DNA of 64,000 nucleotides. It comes from Streptococcus parasanguinis (GTDB lineage Bacteria > Bacillota > Bacilli > Lactobacillales > Streptococcaceae). The notes beneath the pieces are model-generated. The model ran no database searches, was not told where the DNA came from, and worked only from the letters and a program-made list of their open reading frames with translations. The DNA is taken from positions 145,610-209,609 of the forward strand of contig NZ_JACLQU010000002.1 of assembly GCF_016648855.1 (NCBI RefSeq). The letters run 5' to 3'. Numbering within the stretch: the first letter of the stretch is position 1; each line of letters starts with the position of its first letter. Of this stretch, positions 53,731-62,750 are shown one piece after another. A program made the position numbers and the translations under genes.

Positions 53731-55242
53731 ATGAGTGAAAAAACGAAAAAAGGATTTAAGATGCCTTCATCTTTTTCCGTATTGTTGATCATCATTGCCA
53801 TTATGGCAGTGTTAACTTGGATCATTCCAGCTGGTCAATACAAAGTTGACGATGCAGGTGCTATCATTGCAGGTAGTTATGAATCTGTAAAAGCACATCC
53901 TCAAGGAATTTGGGATGTCTTGATGGCCCCAATCAATGCCATGCTTGGTAAAGCACCAACCAGTGCAGCGATTGACGTAGCCTTCTTCATCTTGATGGTC
54001 GGTGGTTTCCTTGGAGTTGTGAACGAAACAGGTACCCTTGATGTAGGGATTGCTTCTATCGTTCGTAAATACAAAGGCCGCGAAAAAATGTTGATTTTGA
54101 TCTTGATGCCATTGTTTGCCCTTGGTGGTACAACTTATGGTATGGGTGAAGAAACCATGGCCTTCTATCCACTTCTTGTACCTGTTATGATGTCCGTTGG
54201 TTTTGACAGCTTGACAGGGGTAGCCATTATCCTCTTAGGATCACAAATCGGATGTTTGGCGTCAACATTGAACCCATTTGCGACAGTTATCGCATCTGAT
54301 ACTGCAGGTATCTCAAGTGCTTCAGGTCTCTTACTTCGTGTGATCTTCTGGATCGTATTGACAGGACTTAGCACATACTATGTATACCGTTATGCAGATA
54401 AGGTTCAAAAAGACCCAACCAAATCTCTCACCTATGCAACTCGTGAAGAAGATTTGAAACACTTCAACGTTGATAGTGGCGAAGAAATTCCTTCACAAAT
54501 GAACAAGAAACAAAAACGTGTCTTGGTCGTCTTCATCTCAACATTCGTGATCATGGTTGCTGGATTTATCCCATTCAAAGATTTGGGTATTAAATTCTTT
54601 GAAACCTTCAACGAATCTCTCCATAAAATTCCAGTACTTGGTCAATTGATCGGTAACACAGATGCTCTTGGTACATGGTACTTCCCACAAACAGCTATGC
54701 TCTTTGCCTTCATGGGAATCCTCGTTGGTATCATTTATGGCTTGAAAGAAGATAAAATCATTTCATCTTTCATGAATGGTGCAGCTGACCTCTTGAGTGT
54801 TGCTCTTATCGTAGCGGTAGCACGTGGTATCCAAGTCATCATGAATGATGGTATGATCACTGCAACAATTCTTCACTGGGGTGAAGAAGGACTGAAAGGT
54901 CTTTCATCTCAATTGTTCATTGTCTTGACTTACATTTTCTACTTGCCAATGTCATTCTTGATCCCATCATCATCTGGTCTTGCCAGCGCAACAATGGGTA
55001 TCATGGCACCTCTTGGTAAATTCGTCAATGTACCAGGTAGCTTGATTGTCACAGCTTACCAATCTGCATCTGGTGTCTTGAACTTGATCGCACCAACTTC
55101 AGGTATCGTAATGGGAGCTCTTGCTCTTGGACGTGTTGACTTGAGTGCATGGTGGAAATTCATGGGTAAATTGGTCGTAGCGATTGTTGTGATCACCATT
55201 GCCCTTCTTCTACTAGGAACTGTGGTTCCATTCTTGCAATAG
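53731..55242 (+). CDS. arcD: Arginine/ornithine antiporter, YfcC-type
   Basis: A 503-residue membrane protein with about twelve hydrophobic segments, in the YfcC/DcuC-like (PF03606) family: FILMVGGFLGVVNETGTLD, FALGGTTYGMGEETMAFYPLL, and SSGLASATMGIMAPLG. In streptococci this family member takes the ArcD role, exchanging arginine for ornithine without energy cost. Position after arcC supports this. AGGAGG precedes the ATG. Confidence 0.92.
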   Translation: MSEKTKKGFKMPSSFSVLLIIIAIMAVLTWIIPAGQYKVDDAGAIIAGSYESVKAHPQGIWDVLMAPINAMLGKAPTSAAIDVAFFILMVGGFLGVVNETGTLDVGIASIVRKYKGREKMLILILMPLFALGGTTYGMGEETMAFYPLLVPVMMSVGFDSLTGVAIILLGSQIGCLASTLNPFATVIASDTAGISSASGLLLRVIFWIVLTGLSTYYVYRYADKVQKDPTKSLTYATREEDLKHFNVDSGEEIPSQMNKKQKRVLVVFISTFVIMVAGFIPFKDLGIKFFETFNESLHKIPVLGQLIGNTDALGTWYFPQTAMLFAFMGILVGIIYGLKEDKIISSFMNGAADLLSVALIVAVARGIQVIMNDGMITATILHWGEEGLKGLSSQLFIVLTYIFYLPMSFLIPSSSGLASATMGIMAPLGKFVNVPGSLIVTAYQSASGVLNLIAPTSGIVMGALALGRVDLSAWWKFMGKLVVAIVVITIALLLLGTVVPFLQ

Positions 55243-55259
55243 AATAAAGTAGGTGTTTC

Positions 55260-56594
55260 ATGAAAAATAGAATAAAGAACGATGTAAAAGAGCAGTTTTT
55301 AAACTCGCTTCAAACCATCATTTCTTACCCCTCAGTATTAAACGAAGGGGAAAATGGAACACCGTTTGGACAAGCTATCCAAGATGTCCTAGAAAAAACC
55401 TTAGAGCTTGCTCGAGAATTAGGTTTTCAAACATATATAGATCCTGAAGGATACTATGGATATGCAGAGATCGGTCAGGGGGAAGAACTCCTGGCCGTTC
55501 TTTGTCACTTGGATGTTGTTCCAGCCGGTGATCTAAAAGATTGGCAAACGCCACCTTTTGAAGCGACCATTGTCGGTGACTATCTAGTAGGTCGTGGTGT
55601 GCAGGATGATAAGGGGCCGTCACTCGCTGCCCTCTATGCAGTTAAGAGTTTACTGGATGATGGCATCCAGTTTACCAAACGAATCCGCTTTATTTTTGGG
55701 ACGGATGAAGAAACCTTGTGGCGCTGTATGAACCGCTACAACCAAATCGAAGAGCAAGCAGATCTTGGATTTGCACCGGATTCTTCTTTCCCATTAACCT
55801 ATGCTGAAAAAGGCTTATTACAAGTGAAATTGCATGGTCCAGGTTGGGATGATCTTCCCTTACAGGCTGGTCAGGCCCTCAATGTTGTTCCAGACAAGGC
55901 GACCTATGCGGGTCATCGTTTGGAAGAGTTGCTTCCTGTTTTGGATCAAAGTGGGGTTCAGTATAGCCAAACAGAAGATTCTGTAACGGTCTTGGGTGTT
56001 TCCAAGCATTCTAAAGATGCAGCTGAAGGAGTGAATGCTATTGTCGGTTTAGCGGAAAGTTTATCCCTCATCCAACCCCATCCAGCCTTGCTCTTTATTG
56101 CAGATGCTGTTGGTGAGGATGCAACGGGAGAAGCTTTATTTGGCAAAATTACAGATGAACCAAGTGGCGATCTTTCCTTCAATCTTGCGACCCTTGTGAT
56201 CGATCAAGAACAATCGGAAATCGGGATTGATATCCGGATCCCCGTCTTAGCAGATAAGGAGGCCTTAGTAGCTCGTTTGCGAGAAATTGCAGCTAGTTAT
56301 CAGTTGGAATATGAAGAGTTTGATTATCTGGCTCCTTTATATGTTCCTTTGGATAGTCCTTTAGTCAGCTCTTTGATGGCCGTCTACCAGGAAGAAACTG
56401 GTGATAAGACGCCAGCTATGTCTTCTGGTGGTGCGACATTTGCGCGGACCATGGAAAATTGTGTCGCTTTTGGGGCTCTTTTCCCAGGTGCAGAACAGAC
56501 CGAGCACCAAGCCAATGAACGTGCAAAAATTGACGATCTCTATTCTGCGATGGAAATCTATCGAGAAGCCATTCAACGCTTAGCCACCATATAA
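55260..56594 (+). CDS. arcT: M20 dipeptidase (ArcT)
   Basis: A 444-residue M20/Sapep-type metallopeptidase. Zinc-site motifs VLCHLDVVPAGD, GVQDDKGPSLAAL and GTDEETLW are intact, with a late GGATFAR. Such enzymes cleave dipeptides, so ArcT may free arginine from peptides for the pathway; its exact role is not settled. It starts 18 nt after arcD and shares a bidirectional terminator with arcR. Confidence 0.92.
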   Translation: MKNRIKNDVKEQFLNSLQTIISYPSVLNEGENGTPFGQAIQDVLEKTLELARELGFQTYIDPEGYYGYAEIGQGEELLAVLCHLDVVPAGDLKDWQTPPFEATIVGDYLVGRGVQDDKGPSLAALYAVKSLLDDGIQFTKRIRFIFGTDEETLWRCMNRYNQIEEQADLGFAPDSSFPLTYAEKGLLQVKLHGPGWDDLPLQAGQALNVVPDKATYAGHRLEELLPVLDQSGVQYSQTEDSVTVLGVSKHSKDAAEGVNAIVGLAESLSLIQPHPALLFIADAVGEDATGEALFGKITDEPSGDLSFNLATLVIDQEQSEIGIDIRIPVLADKEALVARLREIAASYQLEYEEFDYLAPLYVPLDSPLVSSLMAVYQEETGDKTPAMSSGGATFARTMENCVAFGALFPGAEQTEHQANERAKIDDLYSAMEIYREAIQRLATI

Positions 56595-56626
56595 AAAAGT
56601 TTGGAAACTTGGTTTCCAAACTTTTT
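56594..56626. terminator. Bidirectional terminator between arcT and arcR
   Basis: AAAAAGTTTGGAAAC and GTTTCCAAACTTTTT form a perfect 15-bp stem with a 3-nt loop. Confidence 0.93.
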
Positions 56627-57095
56627 ATTTACTAAAGAAGAAAGGTGGTGTGAATTCTTTTAATTTTTCAAAACAATCCAAAGCTCCTTGATTGTCTTCG
56701 CAGATGACCAAACAGACATCGTCTCCACAGATGGTAGCTACAATTTCTTGAAGTTCCAATGCATCTAAGATAGCTCCAAAGGATTGGGCAAGACCTGGAA
56801 GAGTTTTTACAACGACTTGGTTTTGAACCGGCCGTAACATGACTAAGGCATCTTCCATATACATCCGCAGGCGCTTTTCCCAACGGGAAGGAGCGATGGT
56901 GTTCATGGCATAGTAGGAACTATCCCCCTCGTTAATTTTCACCAGATTCAAGGATTTGACATCTCGTGAAAGGGTGGACTGGGTAACGAGAACGCCATTG
57001 GCTTCTAAGGCTTCTTGAAGTTCTTGTTGGGTATGAATCCTACGCTCAGAAATAATCGAGCGGATCAAGCGGTGGCGGCTTTCAATTTTATTCAT
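56625..57095 (-). CDS. arcR: ArgR-family regulator ArcR
   Basis: A 156-residue ArgR/AhrC protein: a winged-helix N-terminus ([23 protein letters not shown] ... [13 protein letters not shown]) and a C-terminal arginine-binding hexamerisation domain ([15 protein letters not shown], with the conserved Asp pair). ArcR of S. gordonii activates the arc operon in response to arginine. It is convergent to arcT and 11 nt downstream of queA on the same strand. Confidence 0.93.
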   Translation of the reverse strand: MNKIESRHRLIRSIISERRIHTQQELQEALEANGVLVTQSTLSRDVKSLNLVKINEGDSSYYAMNTIAPSRWEKRLRMYMEDALVMLRPVQNQVVVKTLPGLAQSFGAILDALELQEIVATICGDDVCLVICEDNQGALDCFEKLKEFTPPFFFSK

Positions 57096-57106
57096 GAGAG
57101 ACTCCT

Positions 57107-58135
57107 TTACTTGATGAACATAGCATCCCCAAAACTGAAGAAGCGGTAGCGTTCTTGAATAGCATGGTGGTATGCTTCGAGGGTTAATTCACGGCCAGCA
57201 AAGGCAGAAACCAACATGACCAGAGTTGATTTTGGAAGGTGGAAGTTGGTAGAAAAGGCATCGACGACTTTCCATTCATAACCTGGTTTGATAAAAATAT
57301 TGGTCCAGCCTGAATCGGCTTTGATATCACCTGCAAATTTATTTCCGATCGTTTCAAGCGTCCGGATAGAAGTTGTTCCAACAGCTACAATGCGTTTCTT
57401 TGCAGCTTTTACCTGACGAAGGGTCGCAGCCGCCTCTTCAGAAAGTTGGTAAAATTCAGAGTGCATCTCATGGTCTTCAAGATTGTCTACTGATACTGGA
57501 CGGAAGGTTCCTAGGCCCACATGAAGGGTCAAATAGACCAGGTGAACACCTTTTGCTTCAATCTTTTGGAGCAATTCTTGGGTAAAATGTAGACCTGCTG
57601 TTGGGGCTGCAGCAGAACCGTTTTCTTTAGCATAAACGGTTTGGTAGCGTTCGCGGTCAGCAAGCTTTTCGTGAATATAGGGAGGGAGTGGCATTTCGCC
57701 AAGACTTTCCAAGACTTCTAAAAAGATGCCTTGATAGTGGAAGCGAACGATACGGCCTCCGTGTTCCAATTCTTCTTCGACGGTTGCGGTCAAGCGACCA
57801 TCTCCAAAGCTGACTGTGGCCCCTACCTTTAATCGTTTTGCAGGTTTTGCCAAGACTTCCCAACAGTCGTCTTGGGTATTTTTAAGGAGAAGGAATTCGA
57901 CGTGACCACCTGTTTCTGGTTTTACCCCATGAAGGCGGGCTGGTAGAACGCGCGTATTGTTCATGACAAGAGCATCTCCTGGCTCCAATTCATCCAAAAT
58001 TGCATCAAAGTGACGGTCTTGGAATTGCCCTGTTTTTCGATCCAGGATCAAGAGTTTAGAAGCATCTCGTTTTTCAAGAGGGGTTTGGGCAATCAGTTCT
58101 TCAGGCAAATCAAAGTCAAAGTCGTTGGTATTCAT
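57107..58135 (-). CDS. queA: S-adenosylmethionine:tRNA ribosyltransferase-isomerase
   Basis: A 342-residue Que[47 protein letters not shown] and [13 protein letters not shown] sequence ([10 protein letters not shown]) are diagnostic. It makes epoxyqueuosine in tRNA from SAM. It lies beside arcR as in S. gordonii. Start with AAAGGAGC site. Confidence 0.96.
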   Translation of the reverse strand: MNTNDFDFDLPEELIAQTPLEKRDASKLLILDRKTGQFQDRHFDAILDELEPGDALVMNNTRVLPARLHGVKPETGGHVEFLLLKNTQDDCWEVLAKPAKRLKVGATVSFGDGRLTATVEEELEHGGRIVRFHYQGIFLEVLESLGEMPLPPYIHEKLADRERYQTVYAKENGSAAAPTAGLHFTQELLQKIEAKGVHLVYLTLHVGLGTFRPVSVDNLEDHEMHSEFYQLSEEAAATLRQVKAAKKRIVAVGTTSIRTLETIGNKFAGDIKADSGWTNIFIKPGYEWKVVDAFSTNFHLPKSTLVMLVSAFAGRELTLEAYHHAIQERYRFFSFGDAMFIK

Positions 58136-58146
58136 TTGCGCTCCTT

Positions 58147-58317
58147 TTATAATAAATTTGTGAGTAGATAGATGGTTGTACCGATAGCTAAAAGCATCAG
58201 GACAGTTCCCATCAAAAAGATCAGGACCTTGAGAATCTTTCTTTGATGAATCAAGAAAGATGAGAGAAAGACAAGGAGTCCGATCAAAAAAATGATGAAT
58301 AATAGTGATACAATCAT
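58147..58317 (-). CDS. Small membrane protein (56 residues)
   Basis: From the ATG at 58317 the product has two hydrophobic segments (about residues 2-22 and 31-53) separated by HQRKILK, and nothing else. An extended -10 (TGATATAAT) ends 7 nt before this ATG, so transcription should begin at or next to the start codon; a leaderless mRNA is predicted. The longer reading (start 58383) would run through this promoter. No homologue recognised. It lies 11 nt upstream of queA and is probably co-transcribed with it. Confidence 0.62.
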   Translation of the reverse strand: MIVSLLFIIFLIGLLVFLSSFLIHQRKILKVLIFLMGTVLMLLAIGTTIYLLTNLL

Positions 58318-58324
58318 ACCTTTC

Positions 58325-58333
58325 ATTATATCA
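58325..58333 (-). promoter_or_regulatory. Extended -10 for leaderless small membrane gene/queA/arcR
   Basis: TGA plus TATAAT on the minus strand, 7 nt before ATG 58317. Confidence 0.6.
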
Positions 58334-58383
58334 CGAATCGACTTGAAAATGAAAAAAATGCCAGAAAAAGATAGCGGTTTCAC

Positions 58384-58412
58384 TTGACAAAAATTGGTCT
58401 ATACCATATAAT
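58384..58412 (+). promoter_or_regulatory. Consensus promoter of nagB
   Basis: TTGACA, a 17-nt spacer and TATAAT, all at consensus. Confidence 0.92.
58393..58407. promoter_or_regulatory. NagR-type operator in the nagB promoter spacer
   Basis: ATTGGTCTATACCAT is a palindrome of the GntR/HutC (NagR, dre-like) type lying between -35 and -10, so repressor binding would block the promoter until amino sugar phosphate is present. Confidence 0.82.
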
Positions 58413-58442
58413 AAAAGCATAGAGAAATAGGAGGTCTATCGA

Positions 58443-59150
58443 ATGAAAATTATTGAAGTAAAGGACCAAATTGAGGGTGGAAAAGTTGCCTTTGATATAT
58501 TGAAAGAAACATTAAAGGAAGGTGCTCAAACCTTAGGTCTTGCGACTGGAAGCAGTCCCCTTGAGTTTTATAAACAAATTCGTGAAAGTGATTTGGATCT
58601 TTCTAATCTAATCAGTGTTAACTTAGATGAATACGTAGGGTTGACGGGAGATGATCCTCAATCTTATCGGTATTTCATGGAAAAAAATCTCTTTGATGCC
58701 AAACCATTCAAAGAAAGCTATCTCCCATCTGGTGTAGAAGAATCTGCCGATCAAGAAGTGATCCGTTATAACAAAATACTCGAAGAGCATCCAGTGGACC
58801 TTCAGATCTTGGGAATCGGACGCAATGGACATATCGGTTTTAATGAGCCTGGAACATCCTTTGATAGTCAGACCCACTTAGTTCAGTTGGATGCCTCTAC
58901 CATTGAAGCTAATTCTCGTTTCTTTGATAAGATCGAAGATGTACCAACCCAAGCCATTTCGATGGGGATTGCCAATATCTTAGCTGCGAAATCAATTGTC
59001 TTATTTGCTTATGGGGAATCAAAAGCCCAAGCGATCAAAGGTACGGTAGAGGGGGAAAGGACAGAAAAAGTGCCAGCTAGTGCCCTTCAAGGACATCCAA
59101 ATGTGACCATTATTGCGGATAAGGAAGCTTTGAGCTTGTTAAGTCGATAA
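58443..59150 (+). CDS. nagB: Glucosamine-6-phosphate deaminase
   Basis: A 235-residue Nag[42 protein letters not shown] are the active-site loops, and the C-terminal [11 protein letters not shown] is typical. It converts glucosamine 6-phosphate to fructose 6-phosphate and ammonia. It opposes GlmS flux and so balances the supply for GlmU (encoded 48 kb earlier). Control by NagR is inferred from the operator. Confidence 0.97.
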   Translation: MKIIEVKDQIEGGKVAFDILKETLKEGAQTLGLATGSSPLEFYKQIRESDLDLSNLISVNLDEYVGLTGDDPQSYRYFMEKNLFDAKPFKESYLPSGVEESADQEVIRYNKILEEHPVDLQILGIGRNGHIGFNEPGTSFDSQTHLVQLDASTIEANSRFFDKIEDVPTQAISMGIANILAAKSIVLFAYGESKAQAIKGTVEGERTEKVPASALQGHPNVTIIADKEALSLLSR

Positions 59151-59158
59151 AAAACAGG

Positions 59159-59196
59159 ACCTATCGCCGATTTATTCGGGCCAGATAGGTTTTTTT
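59159..59196 (+). terminator. Terminator after nagB
   Basis: ACCTATC pairs with GATAGGT, with an inner CCGA/TCGG stem, then seven T. Confidence 0.85.
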
Positions 59197-59209
59197 CTGC
59201 TTCAAAATA

Positions 59210-59218
59210 TGGTACAAT
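59210..59218 (+). promoter_or_regulatory. Extended -10 promoter with a 115-nt leader
   Basis: TGG plus TACAAT. The leader has an AGGGCTA/TAGCCT hairpin (59282-59313); no known riboswitch was recognised. Confidence 0.5.
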
Positions 59219-59338
59219 ACAAGTAATTATCTGCTGGGATTAGCTCTTTTCATCTACTGGGAGACAAGAGGAAAGGGCATGAGGGCTAGAAGCTTATTTT
59301 AGCCTCCAGCTGATTAGTCTGTTATAAAGGAAAAGTTT

Positions 59339-60685
59339 ATGATAAAAAAATATTTGATCCATATTTGCCTCCTTCTGAGTCTCTTATGCCAGCCAATTCT
59401 AGCGAGTGCGGATGAATTGGTGGATATGGCGCAAAAGATGTATCCAAATGACAATGTCCAAGCCATTAACCGTCCGCATTCTTCGCTTATTATTGACGGC
59501 AATACGGGAAATGTTCTTTGGAAAGACAATATCGATGAAGTCAGAGATCCTGCCAGCATGAGTAAGCTCATGACGCTCTATCTCTTGTTTGAAGATATGG
59601 CAAATGGCAAGATCAGTAAGGATACAGTGATCAAGGCGACCGCTTCAGACCAAGCGATCGGAAAGATCTATGAGATCTCCAACAATAATATTGTTGCTGG
59701 GGTAGACTACACAATTCCTGAGTTGATTACCATGACAGTGGTTCCATCCTCAAATGTATCGACCCTCATGTTGGCCAATCTTATGTCCAACAATGATCCA
59801 GATGCCTTTATCGAGCGCATGAATGCCAAAGCTAAGGAATTAGGGATGACCAACACGGTCTGGAATAACCCGAGTGGGGCGGCCATCTCCACCTTGCAAG
59901 GCTACTATCAGGTAAACAATTATCCAAATGATGCGGCTAACCAGACAACTGCGCGTGATTTAGGGATTTTGGTCTATCATTTTATCAATCAATACCCAGA
60001 TATTTTAAACTATACCAATCAAGCCCAAGTCACGGTCAAAAAAGGAACTCCGTATGAGGAAACCTTTGATACCTACAATTATTCATTGCCAGGAGCCAAG
60101 TATGCCTTGAAAGGTGTGGATGGTTTAAAAACTGGTTCAAGTCCTCGTGGAGCTTTCAACTATATCGCGACCATCAAACGGGGCAATCAGCGCTTAATTG
60201 CTGTCATTATGGGCGTAGGAGATTGGGCAGACCAAGATGGGGAATATTACCGCCATCCGTTTGGCAATGCTTTGATCGAAAAAGCTTATAAAGATTTTGG
60301 CTATAAAAAATTGTTAGATGCGGGTGTCCAGAAGATTGACGGCAAGACCTATACACTCGAAAAACCCTTCTATGCAACGGTTAAAAAAGGTGCTAAAGAA
60401 CCGACCCTTGCGGTAAAAGATGGCTATCTGACAGTAGATAATGATCTCTACACCTTGTCTGAAGGTATCCGAGATGATATGAAGGTGGAAGAAGGAGCCA
60501 AGCCAGAGCTTGTCAAAGAAACAGCAAGTGGGAAAAAGACAACGGCTAAGCACAGTAAATGGCTTTCGCTGGATCACTTCCTGATTTTGATTCCGATTCT
60601 CATTATTGTCATCATTCTCTCGATTGAAAAACAAAGTCGTGAGAGACGCAAAAAAGAGGCTCAAAAGCGCTATAATAAAGAATAA
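59339..60685 (+). CDS. D-alanyl-D-alanine carboxypeptidase, PBP4-like
   Basis: A 448-residue low-molecular-weight PBP: signal peptide (residues 1-24), transpeptidase-fold domain with SMSK (73-76), SSN (137-139) and KTG (264-266), a C-terminal DUF1958-like beta domain, and a membrane anchor (about 413-432) followed by a basic tail. The domain order resembles PBP4 of staphylococci more than DacA of pneumococcus. It trims or cross-links wall pentapeptides at the outer membrane face. Confidence 0.9.
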   Translation: MIKKYLIHICLLLSLLCQPILASADELVDMAQKMYPNDNVQAINRPHSSLIIDGNTGNVLWKDNIDEVRDPASMSKLMTLYLLFEDMANGKISKDTVIKATASDQAIGKIYEISNNNIVAGVDYTIPELITMTVVPSSNVSTLMLANLMSNNDPDAFIERMNAKAKELGMTNTVWNNPSGAAISTLQGYYQVNNYPNDAANQTTARDLGILVYHFINQYPDILNYTNQAQVTVKKGTPYEETFDTYNYSLPGAKYALKGVDGLKTGSSPRGAFNYIATIKRGNQRLIAVIMGVGDWADQDGEYYRHPFGNALIEKAYKDFGYKKLLDAGVQKIDGKTYTLEKPFYATVKKGAKEPTLAVKDGYLTVDNDLYTLSEGIRDDMKVEEGAKPELVKETASGKKTTAKHSKWLSLDHFLILIPILIIVIILSIEKQSRERRKKEAQKRYNKE

Positions 60686-60688
60686 AAT

Positions 60689-60718
60689 AAAACCTAACTG
60701 ATTGTCAGTTGGGTTTTG
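60689..60718 (+). terminator. Terminator after PBP4-like gene
   Basis: AAAACCTAACTGA pairs with TCAGTTGGGTTTT. Confidence 0.85.
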
Positions 60719-60755
60719 TCATTGTCCCATTCCGATATTTTTAGAAAGGATTCAT

Positions 60756-61928
60756 ATGAAAAAATTCCGAAATTCTTATGCGGCTTATATGCTGCTCTAT
60801 AGTTTTTATTTTATGTCCACCTCTCTCTTTACGACCCTCATTTCCGTCTATTTGATGGGAAAGCACTATAGTGCAACTCAAGTGTCGACCTTGGTATCGA
60901 TTGCCTTTTTCTTATCCATGGTAGCCCAACCCTTCTTTGGTTATATCAATGAGCGATTTGGAATCGTAAAAATGACGACCCTCAGTCTAAGTGTGATCAT
61001 TGGTGGTGTCTTCGGTTTTCTTTGGGCCCCCAATCTCTTTTGGCTGACTGTTTTTTACGGGATTGTTCTAGTCTGTTTGAATGGGACAGCTCCCATGATG
61101 GAAGTATTTGCAACGCAAAGTCCATACGCTTTTGGGAAGATTCGCGTTTGGGGAACCATTGGCTACTCGGTCGGTGTTCAAATAGCCGGCTGGGTCTATC
61201 ATCAGTTTAGCCCCCAAGCTGTCTATTATACGGTTTTGATCACCATTGTATTGAGTCTCTTCTGCCTAAGTGCGGTTCGAATGAAGAAAAAAGAGACAGT
61301 CGTAGAAAAGGAAAAACATCCTGTCTCTATTCGTCCTCTTCTTCATAATGGACCTTATCTCTTCTTTATCATTTTGATTGGCTTGGCTTCAGGGGTTGGA
61401 AATATTGGTCATACCTATATTCCTGAGTTGCTCATGGATAGTGGTCTACCAGTCCATATTGCCTCTACGGTTGTAGCTATCTCCGTCGTAGTGGAAGCCC
61501 CCTTGATCTTTTTCTCTGATCGATTCATGGACCACTGGCCTTTACGGGTTTTGATCGCTCTTCCAATCGGGATTATTTTTGCTCAATATGCTGTCTACGC
61601 TCTTCCAAGTCCTGTCTTCTTAAAAGTGCTTTTGACTCTTTTAGCCAAGCATACAACAGGGATGGTTTTGATTATGGTCTCCTTACGGTTTATTGCCCAA
61701 CAGGTGAATGGCAAAGACTTGGTTCTTGCCATGGCCATTGTCCAAGGAGCTCGTTATTTAGGAACCATTCTTTTACAACCCTTCGCAGCCCTCTGTATTG
61801 AAAGAGGTGGTTACCAAGTCATGAGTTTCTTTTTAGCAGGGGTTGTAGGGATCGTCTTTTTACTGAGCTTTGCCTTAAAAATGCCCCAAGGGAAGGCTCA
61901 CGGCCTTTTTGGTGGCAAAGTAGACTAA
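60756..61928 (+). CDS. MFS transporter
   Basis: A 390-residue major facilitator with twelve predicted membrane segments. SFYFMSTSLFTTLISVYLMG at the start, YINERFGIVKM (motif A region) and FGKIRVWGTIGYSVG fit the MFS_1-like/phenylpropionate-permease-like group that includes sugar and nucleoside symporters. The substrate is unknown. ATG 60756 follows AGAAAGGA; a longer frame upstream overlaps the terminator. Confidence 0.85.
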   Translation: MKKFRNSYAAYMLLYSFYFMSTSLFTTLISVYLMGKHYSATQVSTLVSIAFFLSMVAQPFFGYINERFGIVKMTTLSLSVIIGGVFGFLWAPNLFWLTVFYGIVLVCLNGTAPMMEVFATQSPYAFGKIRVWGTIGYSVGVQIAGWVYHQFSPQAVYYTVLITIVLSLFCLSAVRMKKKETVVEKEKHPVSIRPLLHNGPYLFFIILIGLASGVGNIGHTYIPELLMDSGLPVHIASTVVAISVVVEAPLIFFSDRFMDHWPLRVLIALPIGIIFAQYAVYALPSPVFLKVLLTLLAKHTTGMVLIMVSLRFIAQQVNGKDLVLAMAIVQGARYLGTILLQPFAALCIERGGYQVMSFFLAGVVGIVFLLSFALKMPQGKAHGLFGGKVD

Positions 61929-61963
61929 TGAAATTGTTACAATTGTATGACTAATCATCGAGG

Positions 61964-62010
61964 AGTTGGACAGAAACACTGATCTCATAGTGTTTTGTCC
62001 AACTTTTTTG
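61964..62010 (+). terminator. Strong terminator after MFS gene
   Basis: AGTTGGACA-g-AAACACT pairs with AGTGTTT-TGTCCAACT (16 bp, one bulge), then six T. Confidence 0.92.
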
Positions 62011-62035
62011 CTATTATTAAGAACTAGTGATTAAT

Positions 62036-62064
62036 TTGACAATCAAAGTATTCGATGATAGAAT
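62036..62064 (+). promoter_or_regulatory. Promoter of lipoprotein gene
   Basis: TTGACA, a 17-nt spacer and TAGAAT with TGA before it. Confidence 0.85.
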
Positions 62065-62095
62065 GAGGTAAAATAAATATAAAGGAGACCATTTT

Positions 62096-62677
62096 ATGAA
62101 AAAAATGATCTTATCGACAGCTGCTCTTTTGACGATTGTTTCCCTAGCTGCTTGTTCAAACAAACAAGACACAAAGAAGGAAACTTCAAATAGTCAATCA
62201 ACTACTAAAGTGACGAGCAAATCTGCCAACACTTCGAAAAGTAAGGATACTTCAACAGATTCAGAAGATACGTCATCTTCTAGCCTCTTAACAGATGCTG
62301 AAATCAGTAAAGCAAAAACTGTTGGGGACTTCAAAAAGTTGTTTGCAAAATTAATGGATCAATCTGTTTCACTTACCGAAGAAGCAGGTACTTCTGTGAC
62401 AGGTTCTGCAAAAGAGCAATACGATGCAACTGTTAGCGCCTTGAAGCAAGAATTGGAAAACCAAAAAGATATTTTTAATGAAGGCTTGAAAAGCATCGGT
62501 TCAGATAGCACAGTCGTTCCTAAAGAAGACCGTGAAGCTTTGATCGAAAGCTTGAAAGATGCTCGAGAAGAGTTGGAAAGTACTCGTAAAGAAATGAAAG
62601 ATATGCAGAAAGAATTGAGTAAATCTCCTGTTGCAGATGACGACAGTGATGATTCAGATTCAGATTCTGAAGAATAA
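62096..62677 (+). CDS. Coiled-coil lipoprotein of unknown function
   Basis: A 193-residue lipoprotein: lipobox LAAC at residues 17-20, a Ser/Thr/Lys linker to about 63, a helical region of about 110 residues (LTDAEISKAKTVGDFKKLFAK ... DAREELESTRKEMKDMQKEL) predicted as coiled coil, and an Asp/Ser-rich acidic tail ending DSDSDSEE. It has a strong promoter and its own terminator. No family recognised; the acidic tail could bind cations. Confidence 0.82.
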   Translation: MKKMILSTAALLTIVSLAACSNKQDTKKETSNSQSTTKVTSKSANTSKSKDTSTDSEDTSSSSLLTDAEISKAKTVGDFKKLFAKLMDQSVSLTEEAGTSVTGSAKEQYDATVSALKQELENQKDIFNEGLKSIGSDSTVVPKEDREALIESLKDAREELESTRKEMKDMQKELSKSPVADDDSDDSDSDSEE

Positions 62678-62684
62678 AAGGAAG

Positions 62685-62712
62685 AAAAGGTTGGAATTTC
62701 CAGCCTTTTTCT
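62685..62712 (+). terminator. Terminator before coiA
   Basis: AAAAGGTTGG pairs with CCAGCCTTTT, then T-run. Confidence 0.85.
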
Positions 62713-62720
62713 TATTTTTT

Positions 62721-62728
62721 TTCGAATG
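62721..62728 (+). promoter_or_regulatory. Degenerate cin-box of coiA
   Basis: TTCGAATG matches the SigX cin-box TNCGAATA at all but the last base; T-rich sequence precedes it and coiA follows by 22 nt. Confidence 0.7.
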
Positions 62729-62750
62729 ATATAGATGAGGAGGTGGGCCT

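Noticed and set aside
59219..59338. TPP or other riboswitch in the leader of the PBP4-like gene
   Set aside because: Some CTGG and CCAGC pieces are suggestive, but no known riboswitch core could be assembled.
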